Origin: Flavobacterium johnsoniae
Lineage (GTDB): Bacteria > Bacteroidota > Bacteroidia > Flavobacteriales > Flavobacteriaceae
DNA: 64,000 nucleotides
Assembly: GCF_001879205.1 (NCBI RefSeq)
Contig: NZ_MLFK01000009.1
Location: 372,001 to 436,000 of the forward strand
Direction of reading: 5' to 3'
A program made the position numbers and the translations under genes. The notes under the pieces are model-generated. The model did no database searches and was not told the DNA's origin. It saw only the letters and a program-made list of their open reading frames with translations. Positions 17,483 to 24,538 of the stretch are shown in pieces (position 1 is the stretch's first letter; each line of letters begins with the position of its first letter).

Positions 17483-19029
17483 GCAAGATAGCGGACTTAT
17501 ACATCAGAGTAAGCACTGACGAGCAGGCAGAAAAAGGCTTCTCGCAGCGTAATCAGGAAGAGATGTTAAAAAAATATTGCAGTATAAACCAAATACAGAT
17601 ACGCAATGTAATCTATGAAGATCATTCAGCAAAGACTTTTAACAGGCCTCAATGGAAAAAATTTCTTGATGAAGTAAAAAAAAATAAAAATAAAATTAAT
17701 TTGGTTCTTTTTATGAAGTGGGACAGGTTCAGCCGTAATGCGGGTGATGCTTACCAGATGATCAATGTATTAAGAAAATTGGGTATAGAGCCGCAGGCAA
17801 TAGAACAGCCACTTGATCTTAGTGTTCCGGAAAACAAAATGATGCTTGCATTTTATCTGGCCGCACCCGAGGTTGAAAACGACCGAAGGGCATTGAATAC
17901 CTTTCAGGGACTTAGAAGGGGTAAGAAGGAGGGAAGGCATATGGGTATGGCCCCTTATGGTTATGCTAATAAAGTTACAGAAGATGGAAAAAAATATATT
18001 GCCATTGTGCCTGAGAAAGCCGTAAAAGTTATATGGGTGTTTGAACAGATTGCGAAAAATATTTTTAGTACTGAATCTATTTATCAAATGGCAAAAGAAA
18101 AAGGTTTTGCTATTTCTAAAAATAACTTGTGGCTTATCATAAGAAATCCTCTTTATTGTGGAAAGATAGTTGTTCCTAAGTATAGAGATGAAGAGGAGAG
18201 ATGGGTCAATGGACAGCATGAGCCAATTATCACTGAGGGATTATTTTATCGGGTTCAAGACGTTCTTGATAGTAAAGCAAGAACCTACCGGCCGAAAATT
18301 AAGACTATTGAGAATTTTCCTTTGCGAGGTTTTTTTCTTTGTCCAAAGTGCGGTCAGAAGTTAACAGGAAGTAAATGTAAAGGAAGGAATAAATATTACT
18401 ACTATTATCACTGTGATAAAGTATGTAAATGGAGAGTGAATTCTGAAATAGCTAACAAGATTTTTAAAGAACATTTAAATAAATTTAAACCTTTAGAAGA
18501 AGTTAAGAAGCTATATATCGCAGTTCTGCTTGAAGGTTATAGAGAGCATACTGGAGTAATAGCTAACGAAAAAAAGAAGTCCCTTGAGCAGATTGCAGTT
18601 TATGAAAAGAAATTATCTGTGGCCAGAAATTTATTAGTTACCGAGAAAATCGATGCTGAAGATTACAATCTCATGAAGACTGAATACAATGAGATTATCA
18701 GTAATCTGGAAAAAGAGATGGGTAATGTAGAGGACGACAGGGCGAGTATAGAGCATTTAACGACGACTGGATTGGAAAACCTTTTAAAGCTAGGTGAAGC
18801 CTTTGATGGTGGGACTTTAGCTGATTCCAGAGAGATAATTGGTTTAATTTTTCCCGAAAATTTCACATTTCAAGAACAGAAAATCCGCACCGCCCGAGTC
18901 AATGAAATGGTTAACTGTATCTATCTGGTAAACAATAGATTACGGGCAAAAAAAAACGGGACAAAAGATGATATTTTTCTTTTGTCCCGAGTAGTGACCT
19001 CGACTGGATTCAAACCAGTAACCTTCTGA
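17479..19029 (+). CDS. Large serine recombinase (island integrase)
   Basis: The 516-aa protein has a resolvase domain starting at ADLYIRVSTDEQAEKG with catalytic Ser12 in YIRVS, and KWDRFSRN further on. A Recombinase domain follows (about 165-270), then a zinc ribbon (CPKCGQKLTGSKCKG about 288, then CDKVCKW) and a coiled coil (about 350-430). This is the layout of phiC31-type integrases. The last 26 or so residues are encoded by the tRNA-Arg terminator and the 3' half of the tRNA-Arg gene on the other strand (final residues TSTGFKPVTF). The natural C-terminus was therefore replaced by, or always overlaps, the attachment site, which marks this as the right end of the integrated island. Confidence 0.92.
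   Translation: MSKIADLYIRVSTDEQAEKGFSQRNQEEMLKKYCSINQIQIRNVIYEDHSAKTFNRPQWKKFLDEVKKNKNKINLVLFMKWDRFSRNAGDAYQMINVLRKLGIEPQAIEQPLDLSVPENKMMLAFYLAAPEVENDRRALNTFQGLRRGKKEGRHMGMAPYGYANKVTEDGKKYIAIVPEKAVKVIWVFEQIAKNIFSTESIYQMAKEKGFAISKNNLWLIIRNPLYCGKIVVPKYRDEEERWVNGQHEPIITEGLFYRVQDVLDSKARTYRPKIKTIENFPLRGFFLCPKCGQKLTGSKCKGRNKYYYYYHCDKVCKWRVNSEIANKIFKEHLNKFKPLEEVKKLYIAVLLEGYREHTGVIANEKKKSLEQIAVYEKKLSVARNLLVTEKIDAEDYNLMKTEYNEIISNLEKEMGNVEDDRASIEHLTTTGLENLLKLGEAFDGGTLADSREIIGLIFPENFTFQEQKIRTARVNEMVNCIYLVNNRLRAKKNGTKDDIFLLSRVVTSTGFKPVTF
18948..18989 (-). terminator. Terminator of tRNA-Arg, inside the recombinase gene
   Basis: On the minus strand a perfect 11-bp stem (arms 18979-18989 and 18957-18967) with an 11-base loop is followed by nine T residues (18948-18956). 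It directly follows the tRNA 3' end and is read through as codons by the opposing recombinase gene. Confidence 0.88.
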
Positions 19030-19068
19030 GCCGTAATCAGATGCGCTATTCAGTTGCGCCACGAGGCC
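18995..19068 (-). tRNA. tRNA-Arg (anticodon ACG)
   Basis: Reading the minus strand, a 74-base cloverleaf can be drawn: acceptor GGCCTCG with CGAGGTC (one G-U pair) and discriminator A, anticodon stem TCTGA/TCAGA around the loop TTACGGC (anticodon ACG), and T arm ACTGG/CCAGT with loop TTTGAAT. CCA is not encoded. It reads CGN arginine codons. The 3' half overlaps the end of the recombinase gene, so this gene is the integration target of the island. Confidence 0.94.
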
Positions 19069-19124
19069 TTTTTATTATCAATTAGCTAATTTTTTGTAGC
19101 TTTGTTGATTGCTTATTGCGGGTG

Positions 19125-19154
19125 CAAAGATAGAGATAAATGCGAGATATACAA
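19125..19154 (-). promoter_or_regulatory. Bacteroidota-type promoter of tRNA-Arg
   Basis: Minus-strand TTG (19152-19154), a 19-base spacer and TATCTTTG (19125-19132) match the TTG / TAnnTTTG consensus. The tRNA begins about 57 bases downstream. It overlaps the region where the apt promoter (TAGCTTTG at 19097-19104 on the plus strand) would act. Confidence 0.75.
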
Positions 19155-19182
19155 GAGAAAAATAACATAAAAATAAAAAAAA

Positions 19183-19695
19183 ATGAAGATTGAAAATTAT
19201 GTGCGTGATATTCAGGACTTTCCTAAAGAAGGAATTTTGTTTAAAGATATCACTCCACTGCTAAATGACGTCGAAGCGAGGCAGGAATGCTTATCGATTT
19301 TGGTAAATTCCTTAAAAGGACAGAAAATTGATAAGGTGGTAGGGGCAGAAAGCCGTGGCTTTTTCTTCGGAATGTTATTAGCACAAGAACTCAATGCAGG
19401 TTTTATTCCGGTTAGAAAACCTAAAAAACTTCCTTATGAAACCATTTCCGCTTCGTACGAACTGGAATACGGAACCGACAGCCTGGAAATGCATACAGAT
19501 GCTATCAAAAAAGGAGATCGTATTTTAATTCACGACGATGTTCTGGCAACTGGCGGAACGGCAAAAGCTGTTTGCGAGTTGGTAGAGAAGCTGGGAGGCG
19601 AAATTGTACAGTGTAATTTCTTAATGGAACTGACTTTTCTTAACGGAAGAGAAAAAATCAAAGAATTTCCAATCTTTGCAGCGCTGTCTTATTAA
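19183..19695 (+). CDS. apt: Adenine phosphoribosyltransferase
   Basis: A 170-aa cytosolic enzyme of normal family length that joins adenine to PRPP to make AMP (purine salvage). Seen: the N-terminal VRDIQDFPKEGILFKDITPL, the flexible-loop region (RKPKKLPYETISASYELEYG) and the PRPP-binding motif ILIHDDVLATGGTA (about 114-127). Its stop codon touches the stop of the convergent response-regulator gene with no gap. A TAGCTTTG box 79 bases upstream may be its promoter. Confidence 0.95.
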   Translation: MKIENYVRDIQDFPKEGILFKDITPLLNDVEARQECLSILVNSLKGQKIDKVVGAESRGFFFGMLLAQELNAGFIPVRKPKKLPYETISASYELEYGTDSLEMHTDAIKKGDRILIHDDVLATGGTAKAVCELVEKLGGEIVQCNFLMELTFLNGREKIKEFPIFAALSY

Positions 19696-20346
19696 TTAAA
19701 CAAACACAATCTTGTGTTTAACAGCGTACAAAACTAAACCTATTCTGGTTTTTATCTCTAATTTATCAAATAAACATTCTCTGTATCCGTCGATGGTTTT
19801 GGGGCTTAGGCACATTTCTGATGCGATTTCCTTATAAGTCATCTCGGTACAGGCATGTTTTATAAAAACCAGTTCTTTTTCTTTTAAACTGACTTTTTTA
19901 TTGTCGCTGTTGACTTTATTAACCAGCATTCCAGAAACTAATTCAGTAAAATAAAAGCCCTTTTCGATAACACATTCTATGGCTTCTTTAAAAATTTCGG
20001 GAGAAGTGTCTTTTAGGAGATAACCTTTTGCCCCATTCGTAATCATTTTTATAATAATTTCTTCATCGTCATTTACAGAAAGTGCAATTACTCTTAAGTT
20101 AGGTCGGTTTTCTTTGATCCATTTCATGGTGCTCAGGCCGTCTAAAACAGGCATATTAACATCTAATAATATCAGGTCAATATCGGTTTCCGGATTTTCC
20201 TGAAGGTATGAAAGGAATACTTTCCCGTTTTCAAATCGCTCGATTACTTCATAGGCACCAAAACTTTTAATTAAAAGTTCTAAGGATTGAGAAAAAAGCT
20301 GATGATCGTCGACAATAATAATTTTACTTTTAGTGTTCGGTTTCAT
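19696..20346 (-). CDS. NarL/LuxR-family response regulator
   Basis: A 216-aa regulator with a receiver domain (1-125; acidic pair Asp13-Asp14, phosphorylation site Asp62 in LLDVNMP, Lys in the usual LKD position of GYLLKDTSP) and a C-terminal LuxR helix-turn-helix (YKEIASEMCLSPKTIDGYRE). Its start overlaps the end of the kinase gene by 17 bases, so it is the cognate partner. It probably controls the divergent genes at 22.4-27.5 kb, judged from position. Confidence 0.92.
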   Translation of the reverse strand: MKPNTKSKIIIVDDHQLFSQSLELLIKSFGAYEVIERFENGKVFLSYLQENPETDIDLILLDVNMPVLDGLSTMKWIKENRPNLRVIALSVNDDEEIIIKMITNGAKGYLLKDTSPEIFKEAIECVIEKGFYFTELVSGMLVNKVNSDNKKVSLKEKELVFIKHACTEMTYKEIASEMCLSPKTIDGYRECLFDKLEIKTRIGLVLYAVKHKIVFV

Positions 20347-21118
20347 TGGTTCTAGTTAATGGATATTCTAAAGTTACGGTTGTTCCTGATGAATTCGATT
20401 CCATGATTAATTGGGCGCCAATCAATTTAGCACGCAGTTTCATGTTGGTTAATCCTAATCCGGAATTTGCTTTATTGGTATCATAGCCAATCCCGAAATC
20501 CTTTAATTTTAACTGAAAAAGTGTTTCAGTTGTTGTAATATTTACTTCGTATAAATCGCTGTGAGAATGTTTTAAGCTATTGTGAAGTGCTTCCTGAAAA
20601 ATTCGGTAAATAAACAAATCATGTTCTTCGCTGATCTTTGGAATTTCTCCGGTTAAATTATAGCGATAATGAATTTTCTTCAGTTTTTTTACACGTTCCA
20701 GATCTTGTTTTATAGCTTCTATAAAGTTGCTTTGCAGTAAATTATCTTTATTGATAATACGTGATAAAATTCTGAGTTCGTCCAGTGCTTTTGCCAGCAC
20801 TTCTTTTAGGTCTTTTAGTTCTTTTACCTGAATGCTTTTGCTACTGATAGACATATTAAGCTGCATGATACCAACCGAAATAATCTGCCCTATGTTGTCA
20901 TGCAGTTCTTTACTGATTTCAGAAAGAGTTTGATCTTTAATCTCGATTCTGGTTTTTACCAATTCGGATTGAAAGTACAATTCGGCTTCCATTTTTTCGA
21001 CCAGATAGTTGTTTTTCTTCTTTAAAAAATAAAAGAAAAGAACAAGTACAATGACGAGTAAAGTTAGAAAAACTATACCTAATGAAATGACTAATAATTG
21101 TATTTCTTTTCGCTCCAT
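20330..21118 (-). CDS. Sensor histidine kinase, NarX/DesK-like (HisKA_3)
   Basis: The 262-aa protein has one N-terminal membrane segment (about 8-32), a short coiled linker, a HisKA_3 dimerisation box with the phosphoryl-accepting His73 (ISKELHDNIGQI) and an HATPase_c domain (N-box EALHNSLKHS, G-box GLGLTNMKLRAK). There is no periplasmic sensing domain, so the signal may come through the multi-pass membrane protein whose gene overlaps its start by 28 bases. Confidence 0.92.
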   Translation of the reverse strand: MERKEIQLLVISLGIVFLTLLVIVLVLFFYFLKKKNNYLVEKMEAELYFQSELVKTRIEIKDQTLSEISKELHDNIGQIISVGIMQLNMSISSKSIQVKELKDLKEVLAKALDELRILSRIINKDNLLQSNFIEAIKQDLERVKKLKKIHYRYNLTGEIPKISEEHDLFIYRIFQEALHNSLKHSHSDLYEVNITTTETLFQLKLKDFGIGYDTNKANSGLGLTNMKLRAKLIGAQLIMESNSSGTTVTLEYPLTRTNETEH

Positions 21119-21738
21119 AAAAAACCTATTATAAAACAGCTGTGGGCAAGAAAATTGAGAATGAACAATACCAGGCTGAATATGGATTCGTCTTGTTTAA
21201 TAAGAAACCAATTGATAGCCAGCATAAAGGGCGTAAAAGGCACGTGGAAAACTAATATTCCCAAAACATACCAGAAAAAAACAGATCGTTTAAAGTTTAA
21301 AATTTTGTCTGAATTAAAAATCTCTACCAAATATAAACAGGCTAGTATTAAGACAAGTACCACTCCAATAGCAAAACTATATGTAAAGGAACGATTGGTA
21401 TCTTCTTTAAAATACATAATATTTAAAAAGAAAGATACAATAAAGAGGATCAGGCAGAAAACTGCTGTTACTCTGTAATTTATCTTTATTAACAAACTCC
21501 GAAGGAGCAGGATATAGGCTGAGAAACTAACGAACATATAAAAATTATATACATAATAATTTAATAAGCCCGTCCAATAGGTAAAATAGTATCCAACTAA
21601 TTCTATTAGTACAGAAAACCAGATTAAAATTACTAAAAATTTAGCTTTCTTACCAGGCAGTTTATGCATTGAAATTAATCCGATGCTGCCTGATAATAAA
21701 GCTAAATAAATGATATAAGATCTTAAAAATTCAAACAT
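21091..21738 (-). CDS. Multi-pass membrane protein, possible sensor partner of the kinase
   Basis: A 215-aa protein with six to seven hydrophobic helices from the first residues to the end (for example LALLSGSIGLISM, FYMFVSFSAYILLL, SFAIGVVLVLILACLYLV) and few loops. I do not recognise a family. Overlap with the kinase gene and the shortness of the kinase input region suggest a membrane sensor or scaffold for it; inference. Confidence 0.75.
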   Translation of the reverse strand: MFEFLRSYIIYLALLSGSIGLISMHKLPGKKAKFLVILIWFSVLIELVGYYFTYWTGLLNYYVYNFYMFVSFSAYILLLRSLLIKINYRVTAVFCLILFIVSFFLNIMYFKEDTNRSFTYSFAIGVVLVLILACLYLVEIFNSDKILNFKRSVFFWYVLGILVFHVPFTPFMLAINWFLIKQDESIFSLVLFILNFLAHSCFIIGFLWSEKKYNY

Positions 21739-21746
21739 AATTTAAA

Positions 21747-22181
21747 TTAATATATTAAACTTGGCGGTCTGCCGATATTTCCGTAATTCATTGGTTCAAG
21801 GCTTTGAATGTCTGATGACTGTGCTTCCTGAAGCATTACAAAACTTTGAATTTTTGCGGTATTATTTTCGATTTTCTTTCCGGTAGGAACCAAGAATAGG
21901 GTTGTTAATCCGGCTTTTTCGCCATGTTTTTCATCATCTGGATATACACCAAAATAAAAGCGTATTCCGTCTACGTTATATCCGTCTTTTGTGCCATTAG
22001 TTTTGATATAGTCGATATAACTTTCTAATGCTTCAAGTGAATACCATATTGCATTTGCATCTTCTTTTTTCGCTGCTCTTCCTGTTAAGGACGCTGCTTT
22101 CTTGTTGTTGTAGTTAACATTTAACTGTTTTGCAAATTCTTTAGTTATTAACTGACTAGGTTTTGCGGGTGGATTTTTCAT
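21747..22181 (-). CDS. Conserved-looking 144-aa protein of unknown function
   Basis: First gene of the four-gene leftward operon. It has no signal peptide or membrane segment. The central part (IWYSLEALESYIDYIK, then VDGIRFYFGVYPDD) reads as a compact alpha/beta domain, and the C-terminus ends NYGNIGRPPSLIY. I do not recognise it. A good Bacteroidota promoter lies 62 bases upstream. Confidence 0.7.
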   Translation of the reverse strand: MKNPPAKPSQLITKEFAKQLNVNYNNKKAASLTGRAAKKEDANAIWYSLEALESYIDYIKTNGTKDGYNVDGIRFYFGVYPDDEKHGEKAGLTTLFLVPTGKKIENNTAKIQSFVMLQEAQSSDIQSLEPMNYGNIGRPPSLIY

Positions 22182-22243
22182 AATTATTTAGAATTTAATT
22201 GGTTAATGGTTAGTTTACAGCATTTTTTTAATTGTTGCCGGGA

Positions 22244-22274
22244 CAAAATTATCTGAAACCTAAAAACGGTACAA
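22244..22274 (-). promoter_or_regulatory. Bacteroidota-type promoter of the sensor operon
   Basis: Minus-strand TTG (22272-22274), a 20-base spacer and TAATTTTG (22244-22251) match the TTG / TAnnTTTG consensus, 62 bases before the 144-aa gene. Confidence 0.65.
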
Positions 22275-22332
22275 GGGGAAAAATACCCTTTTTTAGTTGG
22301 GTAAAATTATTTAAAAAAATGGGTTAAAGTGC

Positions 22333-22397
22333 TGTTTCATAATATTTTATAATGAAACAATTTTACATCGTCAATTTTGTGCAGCAAAATCGGCGAT
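22333..22397 (+). promoter_or_regulatory. Two dyads upstream of the 671-aa gene
   Basis: TGTTTCAT (22333-22340) pairs with ATGAAACA (22352-22359), 83 bases before the start codon, an operator-like spacing. A second hairpin, ATCGTCAATTTTG (22367-22379) with CAAAATCGGCGAT (22385-22397) around TGCAG, lies in the likely leader. A smaller TACCC/GGGTA pair is at 22284-22303. Confidence 0.5.
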
Positions 22398-22442
22398 CAA
22401 AATGAGTAACCATTAATAAGTAATAACTAAATTTTTTAAATT

Positions 22443-24458
22443 ATGTCACAACCAACACCCCTAGGTTATCCTCACGCAGGAGCCGGAACAGTAGAAATTC
22501 TTTTAGAGAAAGAAGATGGAGCAGATTATGCAGTACTTTTTTCGCCAGATCCTAACAATATATTGTTAAGAGATGCCGGACTGCCAATGCAGTTTTACTA
22601 CTATCCAAAAGCCCCAAGACTGGCAAAACATCCTGACGGAAGATTCAAATTTGCAATGCAGGTATTTAAATCAGAAGGAGATTCTTCTACCGTAATTGGA
22701 GCAGAAGGTCTGGAAGAAGAAGCCGGAGCTTATACTACCTTAACTAGTACGATCGATTTGCCGGAAGCTTTATTAAAAAAAGCAATTGATAAGCTAAAAG
22801 CAAAACTTCACACTAATTACAATAATCAGAGACAGTCCAAACTTTTTGGTCTATTCTCTTATTTGAAAGGAGTCGACAGAGATTTTAATGAAACAAACGT
22901 GCGTCCAATTCAATTAACAGAAAACAAAATCGCGATGCACGTCGTAGGCGAAAAATCACCTAATAATCCGTTTGGAGGTGCAAATCCCTGGACTTTCAAC
23001 ATTCAGGGAGAAGGTGCAGGAACTACATTTGGCCTTGGCGATAATGCACTTTCTGTGCTTATGGGGCGCAACAGTGCTTCATTGGTAAAAAATGCCTTAG
23101 AAAGCGGTTCTAATAACCTTGTAGTTGAAAACAACATTAAGTACAAAGGTTATATGCCGACTACAACCATTAAAACAACTGTCGATGTTAAAAAAGTACA
23201 CTCTTATTTTTCGGCGAAAGCCAATGTAAGCTGGTCTTTTGTTGATGTGAACTGGGAAAGCGAATACGAAAAAATCTTAACTCAGGGGGGTATTGTTAGC
23301 GAAATTATCACTGACAATCAATTCTCTAATGAAGAAAGAAAAAAAGTAGAAGAAGCACTTTTTACCAAACAAAGAGATTTTGCTTTTCAAATGGTGCAGA
23401 AACAGATTTTTGATGCGCCGGAAAAACAATTTACACCAGCATCAACCCCAGAAAAACCAGGCGGATTTTTCAGAATCCTTTTCGGGATAGGAAGCGTTGG
23501 CGTAAGTTTAAAATCGGGAACGCAGATTAGAGAAGTAAAATTTACAGATGAAATTAAATTCTCTGCTATTGAAGTTTTAGATTCAAAAATAAGCGGAAAT
23601 CTAACCCCGTTGACATTAAAATCTGGCCCGGAAGCAAAAACAGAATTGAAAAAATACATTACTGAAATTCAGTTAGATGAAGATTTTTCAAAAGTTCAGG
23701 TAATTGCTTCTTTAAACGGAGGTTTAATTAAACTCGACAAAGACAGTGATATTGTTAACGATAGCCCGGTTAGCCAGGTTTCTATTGAAGTTGGATATCC
23801 GGATTCTAAAGGTAAATTAATCTGGAAAAGTTCCGGAAGAATGATTGCTCCGGAAGGAACTCCTTATGTAAAAAACACCAGTAAATCCGGTAAAGAAATC
23901 GACGCGATTTTCCCTGCTACATGGAACGACAAATCGAAAGAAAAAAATGCTTTTGTCTTTGATTTTGTAAAAAACAACGGTTCTACTAAAATTAAAGTAA
24001 GACAAGAAGTAATGTACGAAAAAGATAAGAGAATCAAGCTGAAAGATGTAACAAGAGAGTTTGAATTTGAAGGAACTAAAATATTCGTGCCGCTTCCAAT
24101 TCAAAACATGATTAATTACACTTTATCTACAGAAGAACTTTACGATTGCGATACGCTTGAAGTAACCTTAAAAGTCGACAAAATGTCGTCTAAAAAATTC
24201 AAGTTTACTGTTGATAATTTCGAAGATGCGATTCCGTACAGAGCTTGGTATGAATTAGATTATACCATTAAACCAACAGAGTATAAAGTAAAATATACCT
24301 GCAGCGGAAAAATTGGCAAGAAAGCTAAAAAAGTTTCAATCTCAACAGATTATCAAAAAATCGATTATTTGGAAGGCGATGTTTTATTCGAAATCCCAAC
24401 AGGAACTGCAGCGCAGAATGCTGATATTGAGAAAATAAGAGCTCCATTTATGGAATAA
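22443..24458 (+). CDS. Large unrecognised protein, first gene of the muramidase operon
   Basis: A 671-aa protein without signal peptide or membrane segment. The N-terminal 110 residues (YPHAGAGTVEILLEKEDGAD, FYYYPKAPRLAKHPDGRFKF) look like a beta-rich domain. A helical stretch follows (EALLKKAIDKLKAKLHTNY), then a conserved-looking VEGEKSPNN-type segment near 165 (VVGEKSPNNPFGGANPW), then mostly beta-rich sequence to the end. I do not recognise it. It is followed by an internal terminator-like hairpin and another large gene. Length and composition resemble a secreted or structural protein, but the export route is unclear. Confidence 0.7.
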   Translation: MSQPTPLGYPHAGAGTVEILLEKEDGADYAVLFSPDPNNILLRDAGLPMQFYYYPKAPRLAKHPDGRFKFAMQVFKSEGDSSTVIGAEGLEEEAGAYTTLTSTIDLPEALLKKAIDKLKAKLHTNYNNQRQSKLFGLFSYLKGVDRDFNETNVRPIQLTENKIAMHVVGEKSPNNPFGGANPWTFNIQGEGAGTTFGLGDNALSVLMGRNSASLVKNALESGSNNLVVENNIKYKGYMPTTTIKTTVDVKKVHSYFSAKANVSWSFVDVNWESEYEKILTQGGIVSEIITDNQFSNEERKKVEEALFTKQRDFAFQMVQKQIFDAPEKQFTPASTPEKPGGFFRILFGIGSVGVSLKSGTQIREVKFTDEIKFSAIEVLDSKISGNLTPLTLKSGPEAKTELKKYITEIQLDEDFSKVQVIASLNGGLIKLDKDSDIVNDSPVSQVSIEVGYPDSKGKLIWKSSGRMIAPEGTPYVKNTSKSGKEIDAIFPATWNDKSKEKNAFVFDFVKNNGSTKIKVRQEVMYEKDKRIKLKDVTREFEFEGTKIFVPLPIQNMINYTLSTEELYDCDTLEVTLKVDKMSSKKFKFTVDNFEDAIPYRAWYELDYTIKPTEYKVKYTCSGKIGKKAKKVSISTDYQKIDYLEGDVLFEIPTGTAAQNADIEKIRAPFME

Positions 24459-24476
24459 TTTTTCTGAGACATTTTA

Positions 24477-24506
24477 CAAAAGGGACTTCATGTCCCTTTT
24501 GTTTTC
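24477..24506 (+). terminator. Hairpin terminator between the two large genes
   Basis: A perfect 10-bp stem (CAAAAGGGAC, loop TTCAT, GTCCCTTTTG) followed by TTTTC. It lies between genes of the same direction, so it may reduce rather than stop transcription of the second gene. Confidence 0.75.
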
Positions 24507-24538
24507 TTAAAAGTCACTAATCATTAAACCTAAACATC

